A DNA stretch of 15,358 nt from CAZJPD01 sp964547795 (GTDB taxonomy: Bacteria; Pseudomonadota; Alphaproteobacteria; Rickettsiales; Midichloriaceae): assembly GCA_964547795.1 (NCBI GenBank), contig CAZJPD010000023.1:1-15358 (forward strand). Reading direction: 5' to 3'. This document shows, piece after piece, positions 7,301-14,800 of this stretch (positions within the stretch are counted from its first letter, which is position 1; each line of letters opens with the position of its first letter). The notes under the pieces were generated by a model. It worked only from the letters and a program-made list of their open reading frames with translations. It did no database searches and was not told the origin of the DNA. The position numbers and the translations under genes are program-made.

Positions 7301-8096
7301 AATTTTTATAGAATCAGAATTGTTAAAAGAATTAAACATTACACATGGTTTCTTTACCAGAAATGGAGGATGCAGCTCTGGTGTATATAGTAGTCTCAAC
7401 TGTAAATTTGATAATGGTGATCTAAAGAAAAATGTACAAAAAAACTTAAAGCTTGTGGTTGATTGTTTTGGTTTTGATAGCAATAATTTTACATTGTTAA
7501 AACAGATACATTCTAATAGAGCAGTCATTGCAAATAATACTCTTAATACAACAGAAGGAGATGCTATTATTACAAATAGTCCAGATGATTTAGCTGGTAT
7601 TGTTACTGCTGATTGCGTACCAATATTAGTCTGGGATGATATGAACAAAGTTGCAGTAGCTATTCATGCTGGCTGGAAAGGGGCATATAATGGTATTATA
7701 GAGAATTCGCTAAACCAGATTGGCAAATTTGGAAAAAGTCAAAAAATATATGCCACGATAGGTCCTTGCATACAGCAAAAGAGTTATGAAGTCTCCGAAA
7801 GTTTGCTTCAATTATTTATGGAACAAAGTTCAAAAAACAAAAGATATTTTGTTGATTCAAATAACAAAGATAGATTTTTGTTTGATTTACCGAAATATTG
7901 TTATGATAAATTGATTGGGTGTGGAGTTATAGATATAGATAATTTAGGAATTGATACATATTCAAATGCAGAAAATTTCTTTAGTTGTAGAAGGTCATAC
8001 CATAATCAGGAAAAAAATTTTGGACGCCAAATTTCAGTGATAAGTCCGTTAAAACAGAAATTCATGGGTGCAGGAGGATATAGTAAATTAGGTTAA
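7293..8096 (+). CDS. pgeF: peptidoglycan editing factor PgeF (laccase-domain, YfiH family)
   Basis: A member of the multicopper-polyphenol-oxidase-like DUF152/YfiH family. In E. coli the protein prevents mis-incorporation of serine into peptidoglycan; some relatives act on purine nucleosides. The metal-site residues expected for the family are present: His73 in KQIHS, Cys108 in TADCVP and His125 in IHAGWKG. The ends THGFFTRNGG (17-26) and CRRSYHNQEKNFGRQISVI are also typical. I choose the ATG at 7293 (267 residues); the frame extends to a TTG at 7272, but the ATG lies inside the restored end of gshA, suggesting coupling. Length matches the family (about 245-265). It ends the dacA-rsmE-gshA-pgeF run; a peptidoglycan role fits the shared operon with dacA. 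Confidence 0.92.
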   Translation: MSKIFIESELLKELNITHGFFTRNGGCSSGVYSSLNCKFDNGDLKKNVQKNLKLVVDCFGFDSNNFTLLKQIHSNRAVIANNTLNTTEGDAIITNSPDDLAGIVTADCVPILVWDDMNKVAVAIHAGWKGAYNGIIENSLNQIGKFGKSQKIYATIGPCIQQKSYEVSESLLQLFMEQSSKNKRYFVDSNNKDRFLFDLPKYCYDKLIGCGVIDIDNLGIDTYSNAENFFSCRRSYHNQEKNFGRQISVISPLKQKFMGAGGYSKLG

Positions 8097-8171
8097 TAAG
8101 TAGACAAGTGTGGAGAGAAGAAGTATAAAGAAAGAGAAAAAGAGGTATGTGGTGACATACGGATACAGTAC

Positions 8172-8542
8172 ATGAGGGTAAGGGTGATAAAGTACATAGA
8201 GGGAGGTGGAAAAAAAAGTGAAGCAAGTAAGTTGTTTAAAGTATGTAGGCAAATGATATATAGCTGACTCAAATTCCAGAATTAAAGCCAGGATTAACTA
8301 TTGTTTTAGATAATACTTCTATACATAGAACTTTAAAAATAAAAGAGCTTTTTCAAAAGACAAAATGTAAACTAGTCTTTTTACCCCCTTATTCGCCTGA
8401 TTTAAACAAAATTAAACCTCAATGGGTTAATCTTAAACATAGACTCACAAATTTTCACGATACCCCAACTTCCTTTTTCCTCTCCCTTAATATTTCTTTA
8501 TTAAATATAGCTTATCATACAAAGGTTTGGACATATTACTAA
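8172..8542 (+). mobile_element. IS630-family transposase remnant, internally deleted
   Basis: Two pieces of one transposase lie side by side in different frames. The first (8172-8267) reads MRVRVIKYIEGGGKKSEASK then LFKVCRQMIY, the start of the IS630 helix-turn-helix region, and ends in TGA. The second (about 8264-8542) reads PELKPGLTIVLDNTSIHR and then KLVFLPPYSPDLNKIKPQW, the end of the DDE catalytic domain, stopping at TAA 8540-8542. The middle of the protein, probably well over 100 residues, is missing. The catalytic glutamate usually found as DLNPIE is replaced by lysine (DLNKIK). It cannot encode an active transposase. The purine-rich 70 bases between pgeF and the first piece may be part of the same element; I cannot define its ends. 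Confidence 0.75.
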
Positions 8543-8554
8543 TATATTTTCGTT

Positions 8555-8584
8555 ATTGCGAGCCTGTGCAACAGGCGTGGCAAT
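8555..8584. repeat. intergenic hairpin element, copy 1
   Basis: Outer stem ATTGC (8555-8559) with GCAAT (8580-8584); inner stem GCCTGT (8562-8567) with ACAGGC (8571-8576); loop GCA. Unpaired GA on the left and GTG on the right separate the stems. It resembles the ATTGCGAGC...GTGGCAATC palindromes scattered through Rickettsiales genomes and is GC-richer than its surroundings. Confidence 0.75.
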
Positions 8585-8602
8585 CTACCCTCCTGCCCTG
8601 TC

Positions 8603-8632
8603 ATTGCGAACTCACAGAGTGAGTGTGGCAAT
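8603..8632. repeat. intergenic hairpin element, copy 2
   Basis: The same architecture as copy 1, 48 bases downstream: outer ATTGC (8603-8607) with GCAAT (8628-8632), the same unpaired GA and GTG, and inner stem ACTCAC (8610-8615) with GTGAGT (8619-8624) around loop AGA. All six inner base pairs are kept although the inner sequence differs from copy 1. Confidence 0.75.
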
Positions 8633-8639
8633 CCCTGGA

Positions 8640-8671
8640 TCACCACGATCGCTGTTGCGATCTCGTGATGA
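8640..8671. repeat. third, imperfect hairpin
   Basis: GATCGC (8647-8652) pairs with GCGATC (8657-8662) around TGTT. The stem extends as TCACCACGA against TCGTGATGA with a two-base bulge and one mismatch. It looks like a relative or half of the same palindromic family, set directly after copy 2. Confidence 0.6.
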
Positions 8672-8704
8672 CGGGGGTAAGAAGTTACAATCTCGTGATG
8701 ACGG
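8660..8704. repeat. 15-base direct repeat ATCTCGTGATGACGG, two copies
   Basis: Identical copies at 8660-8674 and 8690-8704, 30 bases apart. The first is the right arm of the third hairpin. A shorter related piece, CTCGTGAT, lies at 8791-8798 at the flhA stop. The repeat zone probably grew by partial duplication of palindrome arms. Confidence 0.7.
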
Positions 8705-8797
8705 AAATTGTGAAGGCTTTTTATGTCTTAACCTTTCTTGCTTTTGCTATAATATCCAATATCTCATGACTTAATCTTTTTAATGCGAAACTCGTGA

Positions 8798-10930
8798 TTA
8801 CACCTGACCAAAGGTTTTTATTTTTATTTTTGGATGAATTTCGTTTTGAGATAAAACTACAAGATTAGGTCTAAACCTTTCAACAACTGATCTCACAAAT
8901 GGTCTTAACATAGGTGAAGTCAGTAAAATGAGGATGATTTTAGAAATAGCGACTCTATTCAATTCCGCATTTACTCTTTCTACAAACTTATGCAGTTTGC
9001 TGGGTTGCATAGCTAGATGTTTATTATCATCCTCTCCTATTAAGCTTTCAATAAAGATTTGTTCCCAGCTAGATGACAAAATAAGTATGGGAATAAACCC
9101 TCCTTCATTTAAAAGTGAGTAGCAAATTTGCCTACTGAGCCTTGCTCGAATATGTTCTACCATTCTTGTGACATTTGTTGTTGTATTTGCAATCTCTGAA
9201 ATTGCTTCAAGAATAGAAGGCAAATCCCTGATAGCTACTGATTCACTTAATAAAGTTTGCAATATCCTTTGAAAAGTAACAACAATAATCTGCCCTGGCA
9301 CTACTTCCTCGGACAGTTTTTTATGATCTCCTTCTAAATTTGACAGCAATTCTTTAGTACCACTATACGTCAACAGTTCTGTTATATTTTCTTTGACTAT
9401 TTCAGTTAAATGAGTTGATATTACTGTGATGGGTTCAACTACAGTATATTCCTTAAATATACCTTCTTCCTTTGCACTTTTTTCAATCCACTTTGCAGGC
9501 AATCCAAAAGTTGGCTCTACCGTATCTTCTCCCTCAATCTCAATTTTACCACCCGTTAGATTGATGACTAGTACTTTATGTGGTTGTATTTCACCCGTGC
9601 CACATCCTATATCCTTAATCTTGATTACGTAAGTTTTTGGAGTTAATTGCATGTTGTCCTGAATTCTAACGGAGGGTAGTATAAACCCTAAATCCCTTGC
9701 AATCTGTTTTCTTAAAGCTTTGATTTGGTCTGTTAGTTTATACTCATCATTGGTATCAACCATTTGCAAAAGCTCATACCCCAATTCAATCTTAATGTAA
9801 TCTATGTGTAGTGACTGTACGATAGCTTCTTCTTGGGTCAACTCTTTTTGTTTAGGTTCTTCCTTCAATTTTGCTTCTGCTATTAGTGCCTCTTTTTTAT
9901 TCTTATTTAAAACATACGTAAATATGGCACAGAGTAAACCAATTACAGTGAATGGAAGGAACGGAATACAAGGCATTAAGCTCATAACTACAAGTAATCC
10001 GGAACAAGCAAATAAAGCCTGTGGATACCTGCTAAGCTGTTGAAAAATTGCTTTTTCTGCTGACCCATGTACACCTGATTTTGTAATCAATAAACCAGCA
10101 CTAATGGATACTATCAATGCTGGTATTTGAGCCACTAAGCCATCGCCAATAGTAAGTAAAGTATAGGTTTGTAATGCTATATCAAAGCTCATCCCTTTTT
10201 GTATGACTCCGATAATAATGCCGGCAACAAAATTGATAAACGTGATAAGTAACCCTGCAATGGCATCTCCCCTTACAAATTTACTTGCACCATCCATTGA
10301 GCCAAAAAATGTGTTCTCATCTTCCAATGTTTTTCTTTTTTCTCGAGCTTGATTTTCATTAATGATTCCAGCAGAAAGGTCAGCATCTATGGACATCTGT
10401 TTACCTGGCATAGCATCCAAACTAAACCTTGCTGCTACTTCCGCAATTCGCCCAGAACCTTTGGTTATCACCACAAAATTTATTATCGTTAGAATTCCAA
10501 ATACTATAGCACCAATAACTACAGAACCTTGCATTACAAAGAAACCAAAAGCCTCTACTACATGCCCTGCAGCAGATGGTCCTAAATCCCCATCTGCAAG
10601 TATCAATCTAGTAGTCGAAATATTAAGTGCTAACCTAAACATTGTAACGACAAGCAAAATACTGGGAAAAGCACTAAAATCAAGAGGCTTATCGATAAAT
10701 AATACAGTTAGCAATATGAGAACTGAAAAGGCTATTGATATGCTTAACAGGTAATCTAAAATTCCAGGAGCAACAGAGAATATTAAAAAACTGATTATAA
10801 ATAAAATCCCCACTGCAAAGATTATGTCCCTCTGTTCTCCAGCATCAAAAAATTTTTTTATAAACTTGCTATTCCTGACACCAGAAATGATATTTGCTAT
10901 ATCCTCGATATGCTTAAAATTACCACTCAC
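8798..10930 (-). CDS. flhA: flagellar export apparatus protein FlhA
   Basis: FlhA is the large membrane subunit of the flagellar type III export gate; its N-terminal half conducts protons and its C-terminal cytoplasmic ring docks chaperone-substrate complexes. The protein is intact at 710 residues, normal for the family (about 690-710). Hydrophobic segments fill about 35-155 and 225-345. The conserved loop reads GSGRIAEVAARFSLDAMPGK (158-177), then SIDADLSAGI, and FGSMDGASKFVRGDAIAG (209-226). A charged linker (about 343-368) leads to the cytoplasmic domain with LTPKTYVIKIKD and PTFGLPAKWI. The frame opens at a GTG (10930); AAAGGA lies about 17 bases upstream, too far for a convincing binding site. 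It stands alone, away from the rod genes, and its integrity contrasts with the broken flgB. Confidence 0.96.
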   Translation of the reverse strand: MSGNFKHIEDIANIISGVRNSKFIKKFFDAGEQRDIIFAVGILFIISFLIFSVAPGILDYLLSISIAFSVLILLTVLFIDKPLDFSAFPSILLVVTMFRLALNISTTRLILADGDLGPSAAGHVVEAFGFFVMQGSVVIGAIVFGILTIINFVVITKGSGRIAEVAARFSLDAMPGKQMSIDADLSAGIINENQAREKRKTLEDENTFFGSMDGASKFVRGDAIAGLLITFINFVAGIIIGVIQKGMSFDIALQTYTLLTIGDGLVAQIPALIVSISAGLLITKSGVHGSAEKAIFQQLSRYPQALFACSGLLVVMSLMPCIPFLPFTVIGLLCAIFTYVLNKNKKEALIAEAKLKEEPKQKELTQEEAIVQSLHIDYIKIELGYELLQMVDTNDEYKLTDQIKALRKQIARDLGFILPSVRIQDNMQLTPKTYVIKIKDIGCGTGEIQPHKVLVINLTGGKIEIEGEDTVEPTFGLPAKWIEKSAKEEGIFKEYTVVEPITVISTHLTEIVKENITELLTYSGTKELLSNLEGDHKKLSEEVVPGQIIVVTFQRILQTLLSESVAIRDLPSILEAISEIANTTTNVTRMVEHIRARLSRQICYSLLNEGGFIPILILSSSWEQIFIESLIGEDDNKHLAMQPSKLHKFVERVNAELNRVAISKIILILLTSPMLRPFVRSVVERFRPNLVVLSQNEIHPKIKIKTFGQV

Positions 10931-11045
10931 AGGTATCTAAATTTTCCTTTAAGATGTAATTAAAGGTATCAATTATTTAAGAAATATTCTAGTTCTATCT
11001 CATTATTGTACTAAATACCGAAAATAACTTGAGATAATCAGGTAT

Positions 11046-11979
11046 ATGTTTTTGAGCAAACAAAAAAAGGTTGCACTCCAGATTGATCCAATTGAAAAAC
11101 TGGATTTTGCAACAGACAGTACCATGTTAATTGCCAGTGAATTACAGAATAGGGAATATCAATTATTTTATTATTTACCACGAAATCTGTTTTTTGAACG
11201 TGGGGGTTTATATGCAATGGGTAGTTATATTGAACTTGATTATAGCAAAGGCACTTTTTCGAAATCTGAAAAGCAAAAAGTGTTATTGGAGGATTTTAAG
11301 GTTATATTTATTCGTCAAATACCACTATTTAATCAGGAATATCTAACAACTACCTACATGCTTGAAACACTGAAGCGACCCTTGATTCTCAATGAACCGC
11401 AAGCTATACGAAATGTTGCAGAAAAGCTAAGCATAATTAATTTTCCCAAATTCATTCCGGAAACCATGATTACTGCAAGCAATCAAGAAATTAAAAGATT
11501 TTTGGCACAATATAAGATAGCCATCCTGAAACCATTGTATGATTGTGGTGGAAGAGGGGTTATAAAATTAAGTCATGATAGCAATAATACAAANNNNNNN
11601 NNNGTATGGTTATGTCATGTTACAGGAATATTTATCTGATGTTGTTACATTAGGGGATAAGAGAGTACTGTTTATGGATGGGGAAATTATAGGTGTGATT
11701 AATAGAAAGCCACAACCTGGAGATTTCAGAGTTAATATGTTAATGGGAGGTAGATCGTATAGCACATCCTTAACAAAAAAAGAAAAAGACATATGCCATT
11801 ATGTTGGAAAATTTTTAAAAGATAGAAATTTATTTTTAGTGGGGATTGACTTAATAGCTGAGAAGCTAATTGAAATAAATGTTACTTCTCCTACGGGATT
11901 TGTTGTAATAAATAAACTTTACAAACAAAATATAGAGAAGATAATCGTAGATCAAATTGAAATAAAAATAAAAAATTGA
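11046..11979 (+). CDS. gshB: glutathione synthetase (crossed by an assembly gap)
   Basis: Adds glycine to gamma-glutamylcysteine, the second step of glutathione synthesis; an ATP-grasp enzyme. Before the gap it shows LETLKRPLILNEPQAIRNVAEKL-type sequence around residues 112-134 and AILKPLYDCGGRGVI at about 158-172. After it come MLQEYLSDV, GDKRVLFMDGEIIGVINRKP, GDFRVNMLMGG, and FLVGIDLIAEKLIEINVTSP, the metal- and substrate-binding end. The two halves are in different frames only because the ten Ns are a placeholder; comparison with E. coli GshB suggests about 11-12 residues are missing, and any true gap that is a multiple of three restores the frame. CAGG lies seven bases before the ATG at 11046. 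It is divergent from flhA over 115 bases and precedes gmk. I regard it as an intact gene. Confidence 0.9.
11594..11603. other. assembly gap (10 N) inside gshB
   Basis: Ten Ns between the SHDSNNT segment and the YGYVMLQEYL segment of GshB. The frame shift across it is an artefact of the fixed N count; the true gap must be a multiple of three if the gene is intact, probably about 33-39 bases by comparison with E. coli GshB. Confidence 0.95.
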
Positions 11980-12015
11980 TACAATGCGAAACTATTTAAA
12001 TATTCAAATTTCTAG

Positions 12016-12669
12016 GTGATAAATATAAAACGTAGGGGACTTATGTTTATTTTATCTGCCCCGTCAGGGACGGGTAAAACGACATTAGCAGATAAGATAA
12101 TAAAGAGCGATCAGCATATTTCTTTATCAATTTCTTGTACAACAAGAAAGAAGAGAGAGAGAGAAATCAATGGTAAACATTACTATTTTCTGGATAGAAA
12201 GCAGTTTGAAAAACAAATTGATGATGGTGAATTCCTAGAATACGCAGAAATTTTTGGACAACTCTACGGTACACCTAAGATAGAGGTTTTAAGCAAATTG
12301 GAAAAGGGTGAGGATGTATTATTCGATATAGATTGGCAAGGACATAAACAACTATCTGCAATTGTAAGGTCAGACGTTACCAGCGTTTTTTTATTGCCCC
12401 CCTCTAAAGAAGAATTATTTCAAAGACTTCGATTTAGAAAGCAAGATAAGCAGGATATTATTCAGCAAAGGATGGAGAGGTCAGATGAAGAGATCAGCCA
12501 TTGGCATGAATATGACTATGTAATCATTAATAGAGATGTAAACCATAGCATGGAGAAGTTAATATCTATCCTTAAAGCTGAAAGACTAAAAAAAGAAAGA
12601 AGGGTAGGTTTAAATGATTTTGTTAGCACATTAATTCATGAAAAATTTGTTAAAAGTAAAATAGTTTAA
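12016..12669 (+). CDS. gmk: guanylate kinase
   Basis: Phosphorylates GMP to GDP with ATP in the cytoplasm. The P-loop SAPSGTGKTT is at 14-23, followed by the GMP-binding region SISCTTRKKREREINGKHYY (37-57, the usual S-TTR-R--E--G--Y pattern) and LFDIDWQGHKQL, the conserved DIDWQG block. Length 217 fits the family (about 205-220). The frame begins at GTG (12016); an ATG at 12043 directly before FILSAPSG is an alternative, giving a shorter N-terminus. Thirty-six bases separate it from gshB, so they may share a transcript. Confidence 0.95.
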   Translation: MINIKRRGLMFILSAPSGTGKTTLADKIIKSDQHISLSISCTTRKKREREINGKHYYFLDRKQFEKQIDDGEFLEYAEIFGQLYGTPKIEVLSKLEKGEDVLFDIDWQGHKQLSAIVRSDVTSVFLLPPSKEELFQRLRFRKQDKQDIIQQRMERSDEEISHWHEYDYVIINRDVNHSMEKLISILKAERLKKERRVGLNDFVSTLIHEKFVKSKIV

Positions 12670-12770
12670 GTAAGAATAACCCCCATATATTGAGTTAAAG
12701 AGGCATCCAGATAAATTAACCTACAAATTGCAACAAAAATATTGCTTTTAACGTTTTGACAACATTCTCT

Positions 12771-12799
12771 TTGATAATTGTGTAGAATGTGATTATAGT
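12771..12799 (+). promoter_or_regulatory. promoter for the potABC operon
   Basis: TTGATA at 12771-12776 and TATAGT at 12794-12799 are exactly 17 bases apart, each one or two bases from the sigma-70 consensus, about 75 bases before potA. A nearby TTGACA (12756-12761) has no good -10 at the right distance. The 204-base gap shows no gene. Confidence 0.5.
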
Positions 12800-12873
12800 A
12801 TTTTCTTCTGTATAGGTAAATTAGGTCATTTGATTTTAAACTGTCTACTGGGCATAGTAAGCCATATTGGAGA

Positions 12874-13983
12874 ATGAAATTGAAAAACAATCCCCCTATC
12901 TTACAACTTAAAGATGTATGCAAAAAATTCCAAGATGGAGAGGGGATATTTAATGTTAATTTCTCCATAAATAACGGAGAATTTATCTCTATACTTGGTC
13001 CTTCCGGCTGTGGAAAAACAACACTTTTGCGACTAATTGGAGGATTTGAAATTCCAGATGCTGGCAATATTTATATAGAAGGAACACAAGTTGATGTTGT
13101 ACATTCATCAAATCGGAAAGTAAATATAGTATTTCAAAATTACGCTTTGTTTCCTCATATGAATGTATATGATAATATTGCCTTTGGTCTGAGGGTAGAA
13201 GGAAAGGATAGTAACTATATTGAAGAGAAAGTAACAGAAATTGCTCAAAAAGTGGGATTGGAAAAGCTGTTATTGAGAATGCCAAATCAACTTTCTGGTG
13301 GGCAAAAGCAAAGGGTTGCAATCGCTCGTGCTATTATCAAAAAATCACGTATATTATTACTTGATGAACCGCTGAGTACCTTGGATAAAAAGTTACGCCA
13401 AAAAATGCAAATAGAGTTGAAGCAACTCCAGAAAACTTTGGGTATAACATTCATCCTTGTAACTCACGACCAGGAGGAAGCACTTTCTGTAGCTGATAGA
13501 GTTATAGTGATGAGTGGGGGGAAAATTGAGCAAATCGGCACGCCTAGGGATGTATATGAATCTCCTATCAACTTATTTGTTGCAGAGTTTGTAGGGGAAA
13601 TCAATATTTTTGATGCTGAGATAACTTCAATTAAAGATGGAAAACTTACTATGCTTGTGGAAAATGAGATAATTTACACAACAGAAATTGATGAAAACTA
13701 TAAAGTAAAAGATAAGGTAAAGTTAATATTCAGACCAGAAGATTTAAGAACTGAAACGATAAAAGATTCTGAAACTTTGGAAAATGTATTGATTGGTAAG
13801 GTTGAGGATACTACCTACAAAGGAGCAACCCTTGAATCTACAATAATCTTGAAAAATGGTAAAAAGATTAAGGCTAGTGAGTTTTTTGACGAAGATGATG
13901 AGGATTTTGATTATAAAATAGGTGAGGATGTTACAGTCACCTGGATAGATGGTTGGGAGGTGATTTTAAAAGATGAAGAATAA
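12874..13983 (+). CDS. potA: spermidine/putrescine ABC transporter ATP-binding protein
   Basis: The ATPase of a polyamine importer. Walker A is GPSGCGKTT at 42-50, the Q-loop is in VFQNYALFPH with Gln88, the signature is LSGGQKQRV at 140-148, Walker B and following are LLLDEPLSTLD at 161-171, and His198 lies in VTHDQEEA. The C-terminal 130 residues form the regulatory TOBE-type domain of PotA/MalK-like ATPases. Length 369 is normal. GGAG lies only two bases before the ATG at 12874, too close; a TTG two codons later (12880) would be better spaced and may be the real start. It overlaps potB by 11 bases. Substrate is inferred from the PotB/PotC partners; iron or other FbpC-like import is less likely. 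Confidence 0.9.
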   Translation: MKLKNNPPILQLKDVCKKFQDGEGIFNVNFSINNGEFISILGPSGCGKTTLLRLIGGFEIPDAGNIYIEGTQVDVVHSSNRKVNIVFQNYALFPHMNVYDNIAFGLRVEGKDSNYIEEKVTEIAQKVGLEKLLLRMPNQLSGGQKQRVAIARAIIKKSRILLLDEPLSTLDKKLRQKMQIELKQLQKTLGITFILVTHDQEEALSVADRVIVMSGGKIEQIGTPRDVYESPINLFVAEFVGEINIFDAEITSIKDGKLTMLVENEIIYTTEIDENYKVKDKVKLIFRPEDLRTETIKDSETLENVLIGKVEDTTYKGATLESTIILKNGKKIKASEFFDEDDEDFDYKIGEDVTVTWIDGWEVILKDEE

Positions 13984-14800
13984 TTTTATATTTAGAAAAG
14001 TCATCATTTTTAATACAGTTTTTTGGGTGTGTTTAACTGCAGTTTTACCAAATTTGTTGATAATATTAATTAGCCTTACCCAAAAAAACACCGAACAGAT
14101 TTTAACATTTAAGTTTACATTGGAAAATTTCTTTCAAGCCTTTTCCCCACTTTTTATGAAGGTATATTTAAATTCCATAGTAATAGGTGTTATTACCGTT
14201 CTTACTTGTATATTACTTGGTTATCCATTTGCATATTGTATATATGCGGAAAAAAACAAAATAGTAAAATATGCATTATTAGTTGCGATAATAATCCCAT
14301 TTTGGACAAGTTCCTTAATCAGAACTTATGCCATAATTTTTATATTAAAGCTGAATGGTCTTTTAAATAGCGTTTTGCTATCAGCAGGTATTATAGAATC
14401 ACCTTTAGATATGCTATATAGTAGTGGAGCAGTTATATTTGGATTTGTATACACGTTAATTCCTTTCATGATAATTCCCATTTATCTATCCTTGGAAAAA
14501 ATCAATCATGATTTAATTGAAGCAGCAAAANNNNNNNNNNTTTTTCCCCTAAGTTATAATGGAGTTATTACGGGATGTTCAATGGTACTATTATCATCAT
14601 TTGGAATGTTTTACTTAGCAGATTTGTTAGGCGGGTTGAAAAATATGCTTATAGGAAATATAATAAAAAATCAGTTTTTACTAACCAATAACTGGAATTT
14701 AGGTAGTGCAATAAGCATTATACTTTACCTAATAGTAGTTTTTGGGGCTATTTTACAAAAAGAAAAGTATAAACCTGATTTTCATTTTAAAAAGCAATGA
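13973..14800 (+). CDS. potB: spermidine/putrescine ABC transporter permease PotB (crossed by an assembly gap)
   Basis: One of the two inner-membrane permeases of the polyamine importer. About six hydrophobic segments are seen, starting with VIIFNTVFWVCLTAVLPNLL (9-28). Conserved features include PFWTSSLIRTYA around 105-116 and DLIEAAK before the gap, with GCSMVLLSSFGMFYLADLLGG after it, closely matching PotB. The gap falls in the EAA loop that contacts PotA. Family spacing from EAA to PLS is about 15 residues against five here, so about ten residues are lost and the true gap is about 40 bases; the frame happens to be kept. A strong ribosome binding site GGAGGTGA lies at 13956-13963 inside potA. 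The stop overlaps the potC ATG in ATGA. Confidence 0.9.
   Translation: MKNNFIFRKVIIFNTVFWVCLTAVLPNLLIILISLTQKNTEQILTFKFTLENFFQAFSPLFMKVYLNSIVIGVITVLTCILLGYPFAYCIYAEKNKIVKYALLVAIIIPFWTSSLIRTYAIIFILKLNGLLNSVLLSAGIIESPLDMLYSSGAVIFGFVYTLIPFMIIPIYLSLEKINHDLIEAAKXXXXFPLSYNGVITGCSMVLLSSFGMFYLADLLGGLKNMLIGNIIKNQFLLTNNWNLGSAISIILYLIVVFGAILQKEKYKPDFHFKKQ
14531..14540. other. assembly gap (10 N) inside potB
   Basis: A second ten-N block, identical in length to the one in gshB, which marks both as fixed-size scaffold placeholders. It removes the conserved glycine part of the permease EAA motif; estimated true length about 40 bases. Confidence 0.95.

Noticed and set aside
7259..7648. 129-residue minus-strand frame inside pgeF
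   Set aside because: Antisense shadow of pgeF, whose own frame has the full set of conserved residues.
8555..8704. CRISPR array
   Set aside because: Only two or three units, each an internally palindromic hairpin with differing inner stems, irregular spacing and no spacers or cas genes.
8556..8774. 72-residue open frame across the hairpin zone
   Set aside because: It reads through the palindromes and direct repeats (repeated SRDDG), has no family resemblance and no ribosome binding site; it is a by-product of GC-rich repeats. A palindromic-element-encoded peptide is only a remote possibility.
11575..11979. gshB as two separate genes or a pseudogene
   Set aside because: The frame change coincides exactly with the fixed ten-N gap, and both halves match consecutive parts of glutathione synthetase.
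12666..13067. 133-residue minus-strand frame over the potA start
   Set aside because: It covers the potABC promoter gap and the antisense of the potA Walker A region; no family features.
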